DNA of 64,000 nucleotides from Trissonchulus latispiculum (GCA_030248195.1 JASAND010005550.1:1-64000), one strand, 5' to 3'; shown: positions 53,401 through 62,161, counted from the stretch's first letter. Notes: generated by a model from the letters alone, not told the origin. Numbers and translations are program-made.

Positions 53401-54704
53401 AAACAGGAACCGGAACCATTCTAATTAATCTGATTAATTAATTACTAATTAATTGGCATCTGTTGGCTGGGTTACATTACATTCATAGACTACTGCTAAT
53501 TTACCTGCTAAGTACTAAGTATGCCCGTAGTGCATTTGTAGCTTCTCTAACGGTGTTGACACACATTGTTGTGAAATAAATAAAGAAATTTAAAAGTCTT
53601 GATTAGACAAGATTTCAGCGTTTTCGCAACTAAGGCTTAATAATACCAAGAGTACATAATACATAAGAGTATGACAGCTGGCATACTCTATGTATTATCA
53701 GCTTGACACATCCTCTGCACGCACGCTAACGGCTGACCCCCGCAAATTAGACCCCAGTGACCCCCCCCTCCGCAAATTGGTACGGGGGTACGCTAACTCG
53801 CTCTATGCTTGTGTGATAAAGCTCGAAAACACAAGCACTACGTGCGCGAGATTTGAGTCTGTTTCGAGCTATAGAACACATGCATAGCGGCCAAATTTTT
53901 TTGAAGGGAACGGTCCAATTTGCGGGAGGGGGGCGGTCAGCCGTCAGCGTTCAGAGGATGTGTCACGCTTATAATACATAGAGCATGGCAGCTGTCTACT
54001 CTTATGTATTATGTACTCTAGATAATATATACTAAAGGAACTTAAAATGAACATTAGCTTTTAATTTCGACAAAAATTAGCTGAGGTCGTTCCACAAAAC
54101 TTTAATTTTCTGCCCACATTAGCATTTTAATTAAGACAATTTGCTTTCAAAATGCAAAACTTTGGCTTTAGGCTTACCGATTTTTCTACGATATATGCAG
54201 TTATTAACCATCGCGTTATTAACACGCCCAACGAAAACCCGTCAAAGGACTATTCTTTCTTCAAACTAAACTTTTGTATATACTTGCACTGCGTTTTCTT
54301 TTATTAACCTTCTTTCATCGTCATAAAGTCCAAAATTGTCTTCATCGACCAAAAAGTTTCAACATTGAATATTTAAAAAATTTAAATTAATAAAATTTTA
54401 AAAATTTGTAACCTAACCCACCTTTTTCTACCGTAGTCTGGGGGACATGAGAGGTTCGTTCTTCGTCCAAGATTCGTTCCAAAACACTGTGCTGAAGGGC
54501 GGAGCCCTGAGCGGGTTTCTGGGATTTGGGAGGCTGGGATGTGGCTGATCTATCTTCTTTTTTAGGGGGCGGGTGGTCACGTGACTCGCCACTGATCGAC
54601 AGCCATCTTAGAGTCACCAAGCGTAGCCTGGGGCTAGAACTTTGTAGATTGGCAAATTTTGTCAAACTGCCCCAATGCAGGCACACACGCCGGGTTAAAT
54701 GCAT
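47279..54704 (-). CDS. TIMM21: TIM21, mitochondrial inner-membrane import subunit, six exons
   Basis: Model complement(join(47279..47416, 48980..49079, 49321..49394, 49722..49819, 50730..50792, 54422..54704)), 756 nt, 251 residues, close to the roughly 250 of animal TIM21. TIM21 is part of the TIM23 presequence translocase; its intermembrane-space domain contacts the TOM complex and it links import to respiratory-chain assembly. Exon 1 encodes an Arg/Ser-rich presequence. Exons 2-3 encode KQAGKDV, then a membrane segment GGIILLGVGVTGALFYYIF and RELFSSKSPNGVYTAALK. Exon 4 has LGEPIKGYGETTRRGRR; exon 5 MKFYVEGPYKKGTVNLEVRE; exon 6 FEHRYLIVDLEDFPPRTIIV and IDNRD. These match the family signature in order and spacing. 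Intron 1 (3.6 kb) carries an opposite-strand gene. All donors are GT and all acceptors AG, with compatible phases throughout. Confidence 0.94.
47602..47759. mobile_element. 158-bp MITE, GGCCTTTTCAAG family, in TIM21 intron 5
   Basis: The ends GGCCTTTTCAAGAAAGGGTA and TACCCTTACGTGAAAAGGCC form inverted repeats with CTCTAC/GTAGAG repeats inside. The 4-bp CTTG at 47598-47601 and 47760-47763 may be the target duplication. The interior repeats gagttaaaattaac and its complement. Confidence 0.75.
48480..48829 (-). CDS. Possible two-exon small protein within TIM21 intron 5
   Basis: On the minus strand an ATG near 48829 begins MDMDPIKWRSPLQ and reaches a donor GTGTCC (48799). The acceptor CTGTTTTAG (48714) continues in phase with SSVMSELDTFLSLNYAVERV and on to a stop at 48480-48482, ending in an acidic Glu/Lys run encoded by a (CTT)n tract. 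The region is richer in G+C than its surroundings, as the real exons here are. An in-phase stretch upstream of the ATG (RDNGTAFVGNP) also looks coding, so the true 5' end may be another exon. I recognise no family. It could be an alternative TIM21 3' exon, a nested gene or a retrocopy. Confidence 0.35.
48489..48537. repeat. (CTT)n microsatellite
   Basis: About sixteen CTT units with small interruptions. It encodes Glu/Lys, Arg or Ser runs depending on frame. Confidence 0.95.
48980..49079 (-). CDS. TIMM21: TIM21 exon 5
   Basis: 100 bp, acceptor TTAATTTTTTCAG, donor GTAGTA. The nearer AG at the CCCTTCAG site is out of phase with exon 4; the chosen acceptor restores the family spacing of 24 residues between RRGRR and the end of FYVEG. 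Confidence 0.9.
49321..49394 (-). CDS. TIMM21: TIM21 exon 4
   Basis: 74 bp, acceptor TTAATTGACAG, donor GTTTTA. Encodes GEPIKGYGETTRRGRR, the most conserved TIM21 motif. Confidence 0.92.
49722..49819 (-). CDS. TIMM21: TIM21 exon 3
   Basis: 98 bp, acceptor CCCATTTTAG, donor GTTAGT. Encodes the end of the membrane segment and RELFSSKSPNGVYTAALK. Confidence 0.92.
50730..50792 (-). CDS. TIMM21: TIM21 exon 2
   Basis: 63 bp, acceptor TTTTATTTTAG, donor GTACGC. Encodes KQAGKDVSYGG and the first part of the membrane segment. Confidence 0.9.
51000..52040. other. TIM21 intron 1 sequence without features
   Basis: AT-rich, no coding signal. Towards 51940-52043 and 52381-52405 there are traces of the ttaactcg repeat family that the TTAA element at 52048-52377 interrupts. 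Confidence 0.5.
52048..52377. mobile_element. 330-bp MITE with TTAA target duplication
   Basis: Terminal inverted repeats GCCTGGTTCACACTG and its complement, flanked by TTAA at 52044-52047 and 52378-52381, as in piggyBac-type insertions. The interior is built from reiterated cttatgtctt and its complement aagacataag. Confidence 0.85.
52441..52515 (+). repeat. tRNA(Ser/Leu)-like SINE copy
   Basis: TGGTCGAGTGGTT (52446-52458) is a perfect A box of the serine/leucine tRNA type, and GGTTCAAATCC (52496-52506) a perfect B box. The acceptor and T stems do not pair. It lies directly beside the MITE starting at 52549. Confidence 0.7.
52549..52802. mobile_element. MITE with GCGTAGCCAGG ends
   Basis: The left end reads GCGCGTAGCCAGGGG and the right end CTGGTTACGCTAGTGC, imperfect inverted repeats, with G-rich then C-rich subterminal runs. 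This terminal motif is common in invertebrate DNA transposons; superfamily not assigned. Confidence 0.6.
52968..53035 (+). repeat. tRNA-derived SINE-like copy
   Basis: A strong B box GGGTTCAAACCTCC (53015-53028) follows a degenerate A-box region (TTAGGGAACAGAGCACTACG). It abuts the acceptor of the small secreted-peptide gene. Confidence 0.5.
53092..53424 (+). CDS. Putative secreted peptide precursor nested in TIM21 intron 1
   Basis: An acceptor TTTTTTTGTCTTTCAG ends at 53084, seven bases before the ATG at 53092. The frame gives 110 residues. An inner ATG (53134) starts a better signal peptide, MLQRLSLISCCTLLLWTPSP then VLG before AEDF, giving 96 residues. The mature part has a basic cluster RKSRR (69-73), a typical prohormone-convertase site, separating AEDFLSFLLDPP... 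from a C-terminal PQSRDFPNGDLGSRG...GYWGPPKQEPEPF. Cysteines occur only in the signal peptide. High G+C and an AATAAA at 53575 support a real gene. Opposite strand to TIM21 and wholly inside its intron 1. It is not a neuropeptide family I recognise, and there is no amidation Gly at the basic site. Function is inferred from layout alone. Confidence 0.55.
   Translation: MPPYNGSRQYDGPSMLQRLSLISCCTLLLWTPSPVLGAEDFLSFLLDPPMAIHSQLSPPYSPDSVRPIRKSRRPQSRDFPNGDLGSRGLELLLGHYRGYWGPPKQEPEPF
53575..53584 (+). terminator. Overlapping poly(A) signals AATAAATAAA
   Basis: Two overlapping AATAAA hexamers about 150 bases after the stop codon of the small secreted-peptide frame. Confidence 0.6.
53647..54021. mobile_element. 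375-bp foldback MITE, CAAGAGTACATAATA family
   Basis: Inverted ends CAAGAGTACATAATACATAA and TTATGTATTATGTACTCTAG. Flanks ATAATAC (53640-53646) and ATAATAT (54022-54028) form a 7-bp duplication with one mismatch. Long arms include CACATCCTCTG and its complement. A smaller relative is at 46371-46525, and a solo end at about 54811. Confidence 0.8.
54422..54704 (-). CDS. TIMM21: TIM21 exon 1 (mitochondrial presequence)
   Basis: The ATG at 54702-54704 begins MHLTRRVCLHWGSLTKF, a basic, hydroxylated, acid-free start as in mitochondrial presequences. It ends TTVEK plus one base at the donor GTGGGT. An upstream in-frame extension would need a TTG start and is not used. Confidence 0.85.
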
Positions 54705-54897
54705 GCCATGCAGTAAGGGGGTTAAAGCTAAAAAAATAGAAAAAACCGACAACCATTTTAGAATTTTTCATATCTATTCCATACTCTAATTTTTTACATA
54801 ACAATAGCAGCAAGAGTACATAATAGATAGGAGTGTGACAAACAGAATCCAATCATTAAATATTGGCTCGACATACTGGCATTTTATAGGAATAAGT

Positions 54898-55150
54898 TAA
54901 GTTACGTACCAACAATTTTATTTTCCTTTTCCGGAATTTATGTCTGGAATGAAATTAACACAAAATACAAGTCTGACCAAGAATTAAAGAACTACATAAA
55001 TATACTCTCATGCTAATTCATGAACGATCCATTTGTAGACGTGTAAAACATCAAAATTCCTATGTTAGTAGTAGTGCATGCGACCTCTACCAGACTCAAT
55101 TCGCACACCCGCGGCTCATCAGTGGAGGAGTGTGGAATTCAGTTTTTAAT
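54898..55150 (+). repeat. Dispersed repeat, copy 1
   Basis: Shares long diverged blocks with 57420-57660 in the same orientation: GTTACGTACCAAC, TTTATTTTCCTTTTCC, GTAGTGCATGCGACCTCTAC and CGGCTCATCAGTGGAG, in the same order and spacing. Confidence 0.75.
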
Positions 55151-55319
55151 TACTTTTGCAAGTTCCCCCAAAAATGGGATGCTGATGTTTAAAGCGAACA
55201 CAGGTCAGACAAACGGTCCAGGGGATCCCTGGACCCACCCGCTGGATACGCCAGTGTCAAAGCTACCTACCGTCTTCACAAATTTTCGGACTGTTCTCAG
55301 AACCAAGGGCTTTTCCAAT

Positions 55320-55830
55320 GGCCTTTTCAAGAAAGGGTAGAGTAGAGTTAAAATTAACTCGACCCTTTTCAAGAAAGAGTTAAAAGAGTTAATTTTAACC
55401 CTGCGAGTTAGAAAGAGTTAAAAATTTTAACTCCGCGGAGATTCAAGACAAGGATTAAAATTAACTCGCTTTAACTCTGCCCTTTTCAAGAATCGCGTGC
55501 AGACTTAAAAACCTGGAGTTAATTTAACTCTACCCTTTTCAAGAAAGGGTTAAATTTAACTCTAAACTCTTTCTGAGCATTTTCTATTAAAATTTAACCC
55601 CAGGCAAAACACGCAGGTTAAGCAGAGTTAAAATTAACTCTATTCATGAAACCATGGGGTTAATTTTAGCACTGTCATTTTTAACTTCTTTTAACTTTTA
55701 GCTTTTAACCCTGCATGGTTAGAGAGTTAAAACACGCAGAGTTAAAATTAACTCTGTGCTTTCATGAAGAGTTAATTTTAGCTCTACTCCACTCCACTCT
55801 ACTCTACCCTACCCTTTCTTGAAAAGGTCC
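55320..55830. mobile_element. 510-bp relative of the GGCCTTTTCAAG MITE family
   Basis: The left end GGCCTTTTCAAGAAAGGGTA and right end ACCCTTTCTTGAAAAGGTCC are inverted. The interior has many copies of gagttaaaattaactc, cccttttcaagaaagagtta and complements, so it appears built from repeated short MITE units. Confidence 0.8.
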
Positions 55831-56036
55831 CAAGAAAAGGTAGAGTAGAGTTAAAACTAACTTGATCCTTTTCAAGAAAGAGTTAAAACAGTTAAATTTA
55901 ACCCTCCCAGTTAGAGAGCTGAAATTTTAACTCTGTGTGACTTAGTGAAAAGAGTTAAAATTAACTTCATGCTTTCCTGAAAAGAGTTCATTTCAACTCT
56001 ACTCTACTGTATCCTACTGCATCTTGAAAAAGACCC
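55829..56036. mobile_element. Second element of the same family, tandem to the first
   Basis: Runs from CCCAAGAAAAGGTAGAGTAG to CTACTGCATCTTGAAAAAGA then CCC, again with gttaaaac/gttaaatt units. It shares its boundary bases with the preceding element. Confidence 0.65.
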
Positions 56037-56535
56037 AAGACAATATTGAGTTTTAATTAAGTTTCGTCTATTTAAGGAAAAAATCCTACAAATCGCCAAC
56101 CTAACGACTAATTAAATGTAAACTTTACCAAAACAAAGTATTCCTTGTGTAGATGGCCGCACACTAGGTAAACACATTTACATATCGTAACAAATTCTTG
56201 TCATTAAAAACTGACCACTCGAGAAGCTTTTCATGAACTTGGTCCCACCAGAACTACCTTAACTCCAACGTCTATGTTCAGCCCGCCTTGCACAGAAACA
56301 AAAGCTGAACTGTAATGAGCCTAATATCTGTAAGTTGTTACCCATAGGAAGCTTAAACACATTGGTCATACGGTTCCAGTGCTTAACTTCGGATTCAAAG
56401 CCCGAATCCAGGAGTTACAACTCAAATGTTGACTACCGCTGTGGAAGGGAGGGAGCCATTCACTAAGCTTTACACTAATACAGCTCACGATGCTGTGCTT
56501 AGCCCATTTCTCAAGGGGGTTTGTGAAAGCCTTGC

Positions 56536-56606
56536 GGCAGCGGAGATTGGAACATCAGACTATAGGAGCCAAAATCGAACGCCCTTAGCACTCGGCCATC
56601 ACTCAA
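56536..56606 (-). repeat. tRNA(Leu/Ser)-like SINE copy or pseudogene
   Basis: On the minus strand TGGCCGAGTGCTAAGG (56583-56598) is a leucine/serine-type A box and GTTCCAATCTCC (56542-56553) the B box. Stems flanking the B box do not pair. Confidence 0.65.
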
Positions 56607-57419
56607 CGATTTGACCAACCAACTTTCAAATCTGGTACCAAAGCCCAATCAAACTTACCAACAGGGATAAGCTATCTAGCATTAACTTTTAACTGGTACT
56701 AACTGCTTGAATTGATACCGATAAATTCAGGTATTACCTTAAACTTAATCAGGCAAAAGGCTTAGCCAAAAACAGCTTAGAAGAAAACAAACCGCAGCGA
56801 CGCTTTATTGAAAAACTCATAGAGCTAAATAAACATAATACTCATAATTTATATATTAATCAAAAATACAAGTAAACTAAACATACTAAAACAATAATAT
56901 ATCGTAAATTAACATGTCATGTAAATCAATACCACATTGTGAACTGTAAAGAAATAAACCGCGTAGAAGCAATTAAACCGATAACAGGATTAAAATTCAA
57001 TTCAACCCACAGCCTTCACGAATAAACAAAGCACAAATATCAATTAATCATATAATATTTAAAAATTAATTTGTTACCATATTAGCTATCTATAAAATTT
57101 AAGAAATTAAATGAATTAAAAGATAGTTTGGCACTAAAGTTCATATTAAATTAAGATATACTGAGTTAAAGTTTATATATTCCGAATCTAGCAAATCCTA
57201 AGATTGAAAAACAAATTGATGAAATCGAGAAAAGACAACTGGAAGATATTGCAGATGGGAAAAGAGCCAATAAAAAACGTCAACTACCGAAACGAGCATG
57301 AGCGCACACAGGGGAGTTGGGGGAGGGTCCGACCCCACGAAAATTTTCTAGAGAGAAAGCCAAAATTGAGCTATGTTCATTGCATGAAATTTAAAAAAAT
57401 AGGAAAATGAAAGGAACAA

Positions 57420-57660
57420 GTTAGGTTACGTACCAACTTCTTATTTTCCTTTTCCGAGATTTTATTCGTAATGAAGTTAACTCAAGATAGCAGTCCGACC
57501 CAAATATTAAAGAAATACATAAATACTCTCCTGCTAATTAATGAGCTTTTCATTTGTAAACGTGAAAAACATAATATCTATATTAGTAGTGCATGCGACC
57601 TCTACCAGACTTGGTTCAAACACTTGCGGCTCATCAGTGGAGAAGTGTTGAACGAAGTTT
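57420..57660 (+). repeat. Dispersed repeat, copy 2
   Basis: Counterpart of 54898-55150, in the same orientation and about 2.5 kb downstream; diverged, with several small indels. Confidence 0.75.
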
Positions 57661-58363
57661 TTTGAATTTTTTTTTGGAATATTAGACGAAAATATTTGAA
57701 AGATCGTTTCGCCGCCAGTCGCCTCAGGAAGTGTGATTAGAGTGATCTAATACAAGAAAACACAAGAAAATACAGGTGTACAAATATCAAAGTTAGTTAG
57801 TTAAAACATTTATTTGATACGTGATTATGACAAACTATACAATGTGAAAAACTTGCTTAGTGCATTTTATACTTTGCTTAAATCTAAAAACCATAAAAAA
57901 TAAAATTTTTCAAAATAAAAAATATATATATGATGCGAAAGATGCAGTAACATTCTCTCTGGTGATTGTTATCACCCGATCAAGCGGTCGAGAATCAACT
58001 TTAACATTTTCTTTAACCGCCATTTGCTTCTAAACGATAACTTTACAATTTCGTCAGCCAAACAATATGCGGATTTGTAATCGGTTCAAAACCCGCATAA
58101 TCCAAAAGAATTTTAGTTAATTAGATGTAAAGATAGACCTCTGTACAGAACTGTTTCTGTGTGATTGAGGACTGTGCAATTATTTGCTGATTTTTAATCT
58201 GTTCACATGCGCATAATCTAAAAAATCCAAGTTAAGTAAAGTTGTGACGATAGACCCCAGTACAGGACTGTTTTCGTGTGACTGAGGAATATGCAATTAA
58301 TTAAAACGTTTTCCAATCTAACACCAAAGAATTTTAAACCAGCTCACATTAAGTATTAGTACC

Positions 58364-58480
58364 TACGACATACAGTCGTAGAGGTTCTTAAGTACGACCT
58401 AGGTCGTAAAAGGCACAAAGCAAAAGGCACAACGTACGACTGAAAGTCGTAAATTCGTTAAGTACGACTAAGCAGTCGTA
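58364..58480. repeat. Cluster of four TACGAC...GTCGTA hairpins
   Basis: Four short inverted repeats with the same stem: 58364-58380 (loop ATACA), 58393-58408 (TACGACCTAGGTCGTA, perfect palindrome), 58435-58451 (loop GAA) and 58463-58480 (loop AAGC). GGCACAAAGCAAAAGGCACA lies between the second and third. Stems are 6-8 bp. Confidence 0.9.
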
Positions 58481-58689
58481 AAAAGCAGAGTAAGTACATT
58501 TTTCACAAGACTTGTATTAAATAATTAGTATACAAATTTTAGCCGCGGCCGCGGCGCTTTGCTGTATCAATTTTTAAAACTATTCGCACCTGCGGTGCTT
58601 TTCTATGTCAGTTTTTTTAATGTTGGTACTTCATTTCACATACGTATATATTGTATTTCAAATCTTTTCAAAGGTTTCCAGAATTTTTC

Positions 58690-58920
58690 ATAACTTCAAA
58701 ATTTTTGTCAACTTAAACTTCTGGACCCCGCGTGGTCTAACGACTATTTCGAAATTTTTCACTACTTGTGCTGCAGCAGCATAGAACATATGATTGAAAA
58801 TGGTAGCTACCCCCCTCCCCTGGCAAAAGCACGTCTGGCGTTTTTTCAAACAACATTTCTTGGCAAAACTTTTTTCAGGCTCGACCCCCCCCCCCTTCAA
58901 AATCCTGGGTGCGCCCCTAA
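58690..58920. mobile_element. Probable transposon end
   Basis: On the minus strand the sequence starts TTAGGGGCGCACCCAGGATT, followed by a run of G. This GGGGCGCACCCAGG motif is a frequent terminal sequence of invertebrate DNA transposons. The other end was not found with confidence. Confidence 0.4.
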
Positions 58921-59961
58921 TAACAAGAGATTTAAATCTTTAACACAAAAAAACAGCAAAGCCGTTAACGAATCACACAATAATACATTATAGGCTAGGA
59001 ATGCATACTTATGGTATATAAATCTATCGAAAACAACCTAACTACTCCAGATAAAAAGTTCAGCCCCAAGCGTGCATGCATCTCCAGATAACAAATCTAA
59101 ACCAAACCCTGTCATAAATTAGCACTTAGAGAAACAGTGCAGCAACTGTATAATAGAATAAAATATGACCAAGACATACACCATCCAATAATATATTCAA
59201 TGGCAGCTACACAGTTATGACTATATTAATTTGAAAGATCTCGTTGAGCTTCACATCTTTGCTTTCTAAAGCAACTTTCTAGCTTTTCTCTAGCGTGCGA
59301 TATAGCCGATTTTCTTGTTTTGGCGTCTAAAAGTTGTCATTTTTGAAGAAATCAAATAATCCACCATTTCTGAACTACACACGCCGGAAAATCAAACGAA
59401 GGGCGTCGATCTGAAGGTCTCACAGGGGCAAATTATCCGCTGGATGATAGTCTTCCAACAGCTATCCCATAGGCTGCTATCATAAAAAATGTAATTTTTG
59501 CAAAAACACGACCAATTTTTTCCAAAGATTGTGTAGCATTCACAATGCAAGCTGGAGGGCTGCTACTTAACAAATGAGTTCTGCACAAATATACCCAGGT
59601 ACGTTTTTTAGTTGCCCCGATTACTGCTTTCTAGCTAAAGTAATCGCTTGACAAATTTGGAAAAAGTAGGCAAAATTCAGGTTACGCACACATTTCAGCT
59701 TCTTTCTCCATAACGAAGAGCGATTTCACAATGAATAAAAAAATCGTCCACAGCTATTGATGGAGGTATCGAATGATATAACCGATGTCTCGCGAAAAAA
59801 TTACTTGAGTCTGCAATAAAGCTGGAAGATTATACTTCTTCTAAAATGTGTTAAAAATATTTTAGAAAAGCAACATTAGTTTCACGGTATGCATTAAATA
59901 GAGAAAATGTCAAGTTGCATTTTGATATAAAAACGGCTTCATAACTCCAAGTGGGTAATAA

Positions 59962-60476
59962 TGGTGCAAACTCTATGTGACCAAAGAGAATCAACACCTT
60001 AAACGTGAAGTGAAGGATCTGCGGCAAGAAATGGAATCCTGACGTGCTACCGTGGCAGAGCAAAACCGACGCATTCAGGAGGATGAGATGTTGCTCCGAA
60101 GGTTGCATAATGATCTTCAGAAACTGAAGAGCCGCATGAACACTCTTAATCGGACGGCCTACTTGTCTTTTCCAGGAAAACGCAACGTCGCCTTTGGTCG
60201 AGTCTTTGGGCCGGAGGCAACTCAGATGGAAGTATTCGCAGAGGTCTAGGAGTGGAAAACCATATACAATGGAGGGTCCGGACTCCAAAGCCATTCTGGA
60301 GAGGCCCCAGGAGCGGGAATGATACCACTGGTCTTTCGAAAGATATTTGATGTGGTTCAAGCCACGAAGGACAAAGGATGGGATCTCACTTGTGAGGCTA
60401 GCTTCATTGAGATCTGCAACGAAACGCTCCGGGATTTGCTCAACAGTAACGAGGATGAAAAAATTGTAGAAGTGTA
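59962..60476 (+). pseudogene. Kinesin-14 (C-terminal motor) pseudogene fragment
   Basis: One reading frame carries kinesin-14-like text with two in-frame stops (TGA at about 60040, TAG at about 60247). The neck coiled coil (LKREVKDLRQEMES, then AEQNRRIQEDEMLLRRLHND) leads into the start of the motor (VFGPEATQMEVFAEV). The P-loop GQTGSGKT block is missing. The frame then resumes with GAGMIPLVFRKIFDVVQATK and FIEICNETLRDLLNSN, the switch-I-proximal region. Kinesin-14 motors are minus-end-directed microtubule motors of the spindle. Absence of introns between these blocks and the internal deletion suggest a processed or rearranged copy. It ends beside a foldback element and a short inverted copy of its own sequence. 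Confidence 0.88.
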
Positions 60477-60506
60477 AGCTATCCTCAGTCTGCTCTCAAC
60501 TGTTGA

Positions 60507-60532
60507 GTTGAGCAAATCCCGGAGCGTTTCGT
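60507..60532 (-). repeat. Inverted copy of a 26-bp piece of the kinesin pseudogene
   Basis: An exact reverse complement of 60419-60444 (the residues around ETLRDLL). The pair forms a 26-bp stem with a 62-base loop and lies between the pseudogene and the foldback element at 60569. Confidence 0.9.
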
Positions 60533-60568
60533 TTCTAAGGGCCGTGCAGCACATTTTACACCCATATT

Positions 60569-61715
60569 ACTAGGGGGAAAAATGCCCTCGACGGGCAACC
60601 AACTTGGTAGAATAGGGAAAGACTTGAATGTTAAATACACGGTGCATGGTTACAACTGAGATTCTGCTGAAGCGGAAAAATGCCGTTTCTCAGCGACTAA
60701 AATGACAGAAACCAGCTTTGTGCGCCGAATAGGGAATCTACTCGGCGACTAAAATGAAAGAAACCAGCTTTGTGCGCCGAATAGGGAATCTACTCGGCGA
60801 CTAAAATGAAAGAAACCAGCTTTGTCGCCGAATAGGGAATTCCCTCCTTCCGCCCTATTCGCGCGAACTTATCGTCTTTGGGAAAGAAATATATATATAT
60901 AGGTAATTATTCTGTTAGGAACTGCAAACGTAAGCATTGCTGTCAATATGACATTTCCCGTACCGGTTGCGTGGTGACTAGGGGTGGCGCTAGATTAATT
61001 TCTTTTTGAGCTACCTGATCCGTAAATATTTTATGCATACAACCGCTAGCAGGACCAACAGAAAGCAACAATAAGTATATATGCAGTTTAAACAATTTGT
61101 GGTCGACAGTCCTTGTGCTAAAACATATACAATCAATCGCATTTCATTTTATATATGTAATGTTTGATTGTATCAATTCTCGGCAAGATCAGCACAGAGC
61201 ACACCTATCACAGGGGTCGCGGCAGCGACCCCTATAATATGTGTTATATATGCTCTCAATGTTTCTGATAGCACATCGAAGACATCGTATTTATGTCTGT
61301 GAAAACCTTGACTTACGTAAGTGCTTGATAAAACTGTTGTTTTGCATTCTGAAGTAATTCTGCCATTCTGAAGCTCTCTCATTATTCAGCAAAGCAACAC
61401 ATAACAGGCTTCAAAGTTCGCGCGAATAGGGCGGAAGGAGGGAATTCCCTATTCGGCGACAAAGCTGGTTTCTTTCATTTTAGTCGCCGAGTAGATTCCC
61501 TATTCGGCGCACAAAGCTGGTTTCTTTCATTTTAGTCGCCGAGTAGATTCCCTATTCGGCGCACAAAGCTGGTTTCTGTCATTTTAGTCGCTGAGAAACG
61601 GCATTTTTCCGCTTCAGCAGAATCTCAGTTGTAACCATGCACCGTGTATTTAACATTCAAGTCTTTCCCTATTCTACCAAGTTGGTTGCCCGTCGAGGGC
61701 ATTTTTCCCCCTAGT
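60569..61715. mobile_element. 1.15-kb foldback element with 302-bp arms
   Basis: The arms 60569-60870 and 61414-61715 are equal in length and almost identical in inverted orientation, from ACTAGGGGGAAAAATGCCCT to the inner GCGCGAACTT. Each arm includes about three tandem copies of a 52-bp unit containing CTAAAATGAAAGAAACCAGC. The 543-bp loop has a perfect hairpin (61212-61233, AGGGGTCGC loop GGCA). No transposase. A gctgaagcggaaaaatgcc motif in the arms recurs just outside at about 61838. Target duplication unresolved. Confidence 0.88.
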
Positions 61716-61865
61716 TTCGCTTATTTTTCCGCTGCAGAGAAAATCATGTCAGAGAAGTTGCATATATACACAATGTAAGCAAAGCTAGCTACCGCAAACA
61801 GGCTGGATGAAAACGTTCTAGTTCAACTGAATGTATTTGCTGAAGCGGGAAAATGCCTGTTAATA

Positions 61866-62097
61866 GCCTTTTCAGAACTTTATACACGGTGCGTCATCTT
61901 AGGCTGGAAGGCCACTGTTCATGGCCTCTACAGAACATTATACATGGAGCGTTATCTTAGGCTGGAAGGCCACTGTTCATGGCCTTTTCAGAACTTTTTA
62001 CACGGTGCGTTATCTTAGGCAGGAAGGCCACTGTTCATGGCCTTTTCATAACTTTTTACACGGTGCGTTATCTTAGGCAGGAAGGCTATTTTAAAAG
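61866..62097. repeat. 58-bp tandem repeat, four copies
   Basis: Starts at 61866, 61924, 61982 and 62040; each unit includes CACGGTGCGTTATCTTAGGC and GGAAGGCCACTGTTCATG. Confidence 0.95.
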
Positions 62098-62161
62098 CCA
62101 TCCAGCACCGTAACCTTGGATATGCAGTTATATACATGACAAAAGTTGCTCTGCTCATTTA

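Larger units (their letters stand above)
56610..59960. other. Gene-free stretch with repeats
   Basis: No supportable gene. Contains the dispersed repeat copy at 57420-57660, a cluster of four GTCGTA hairpins (58364-58480), a short (GCGGCC)-rich spot at 58542-58556 and a transposon-end-like sequence at about 58870-58920. Confidence 0.6.

Noticed and set aside
54705..54752. Upstream extension of TIM21 exon 1
   Set aside because: The start would be TTG; the ATG at 54704 gives a typical presequence.
59851..60360. 169-codon antisense frame
   Set aside because: It is the shadow of the sense-strand kinesin pseudogene.
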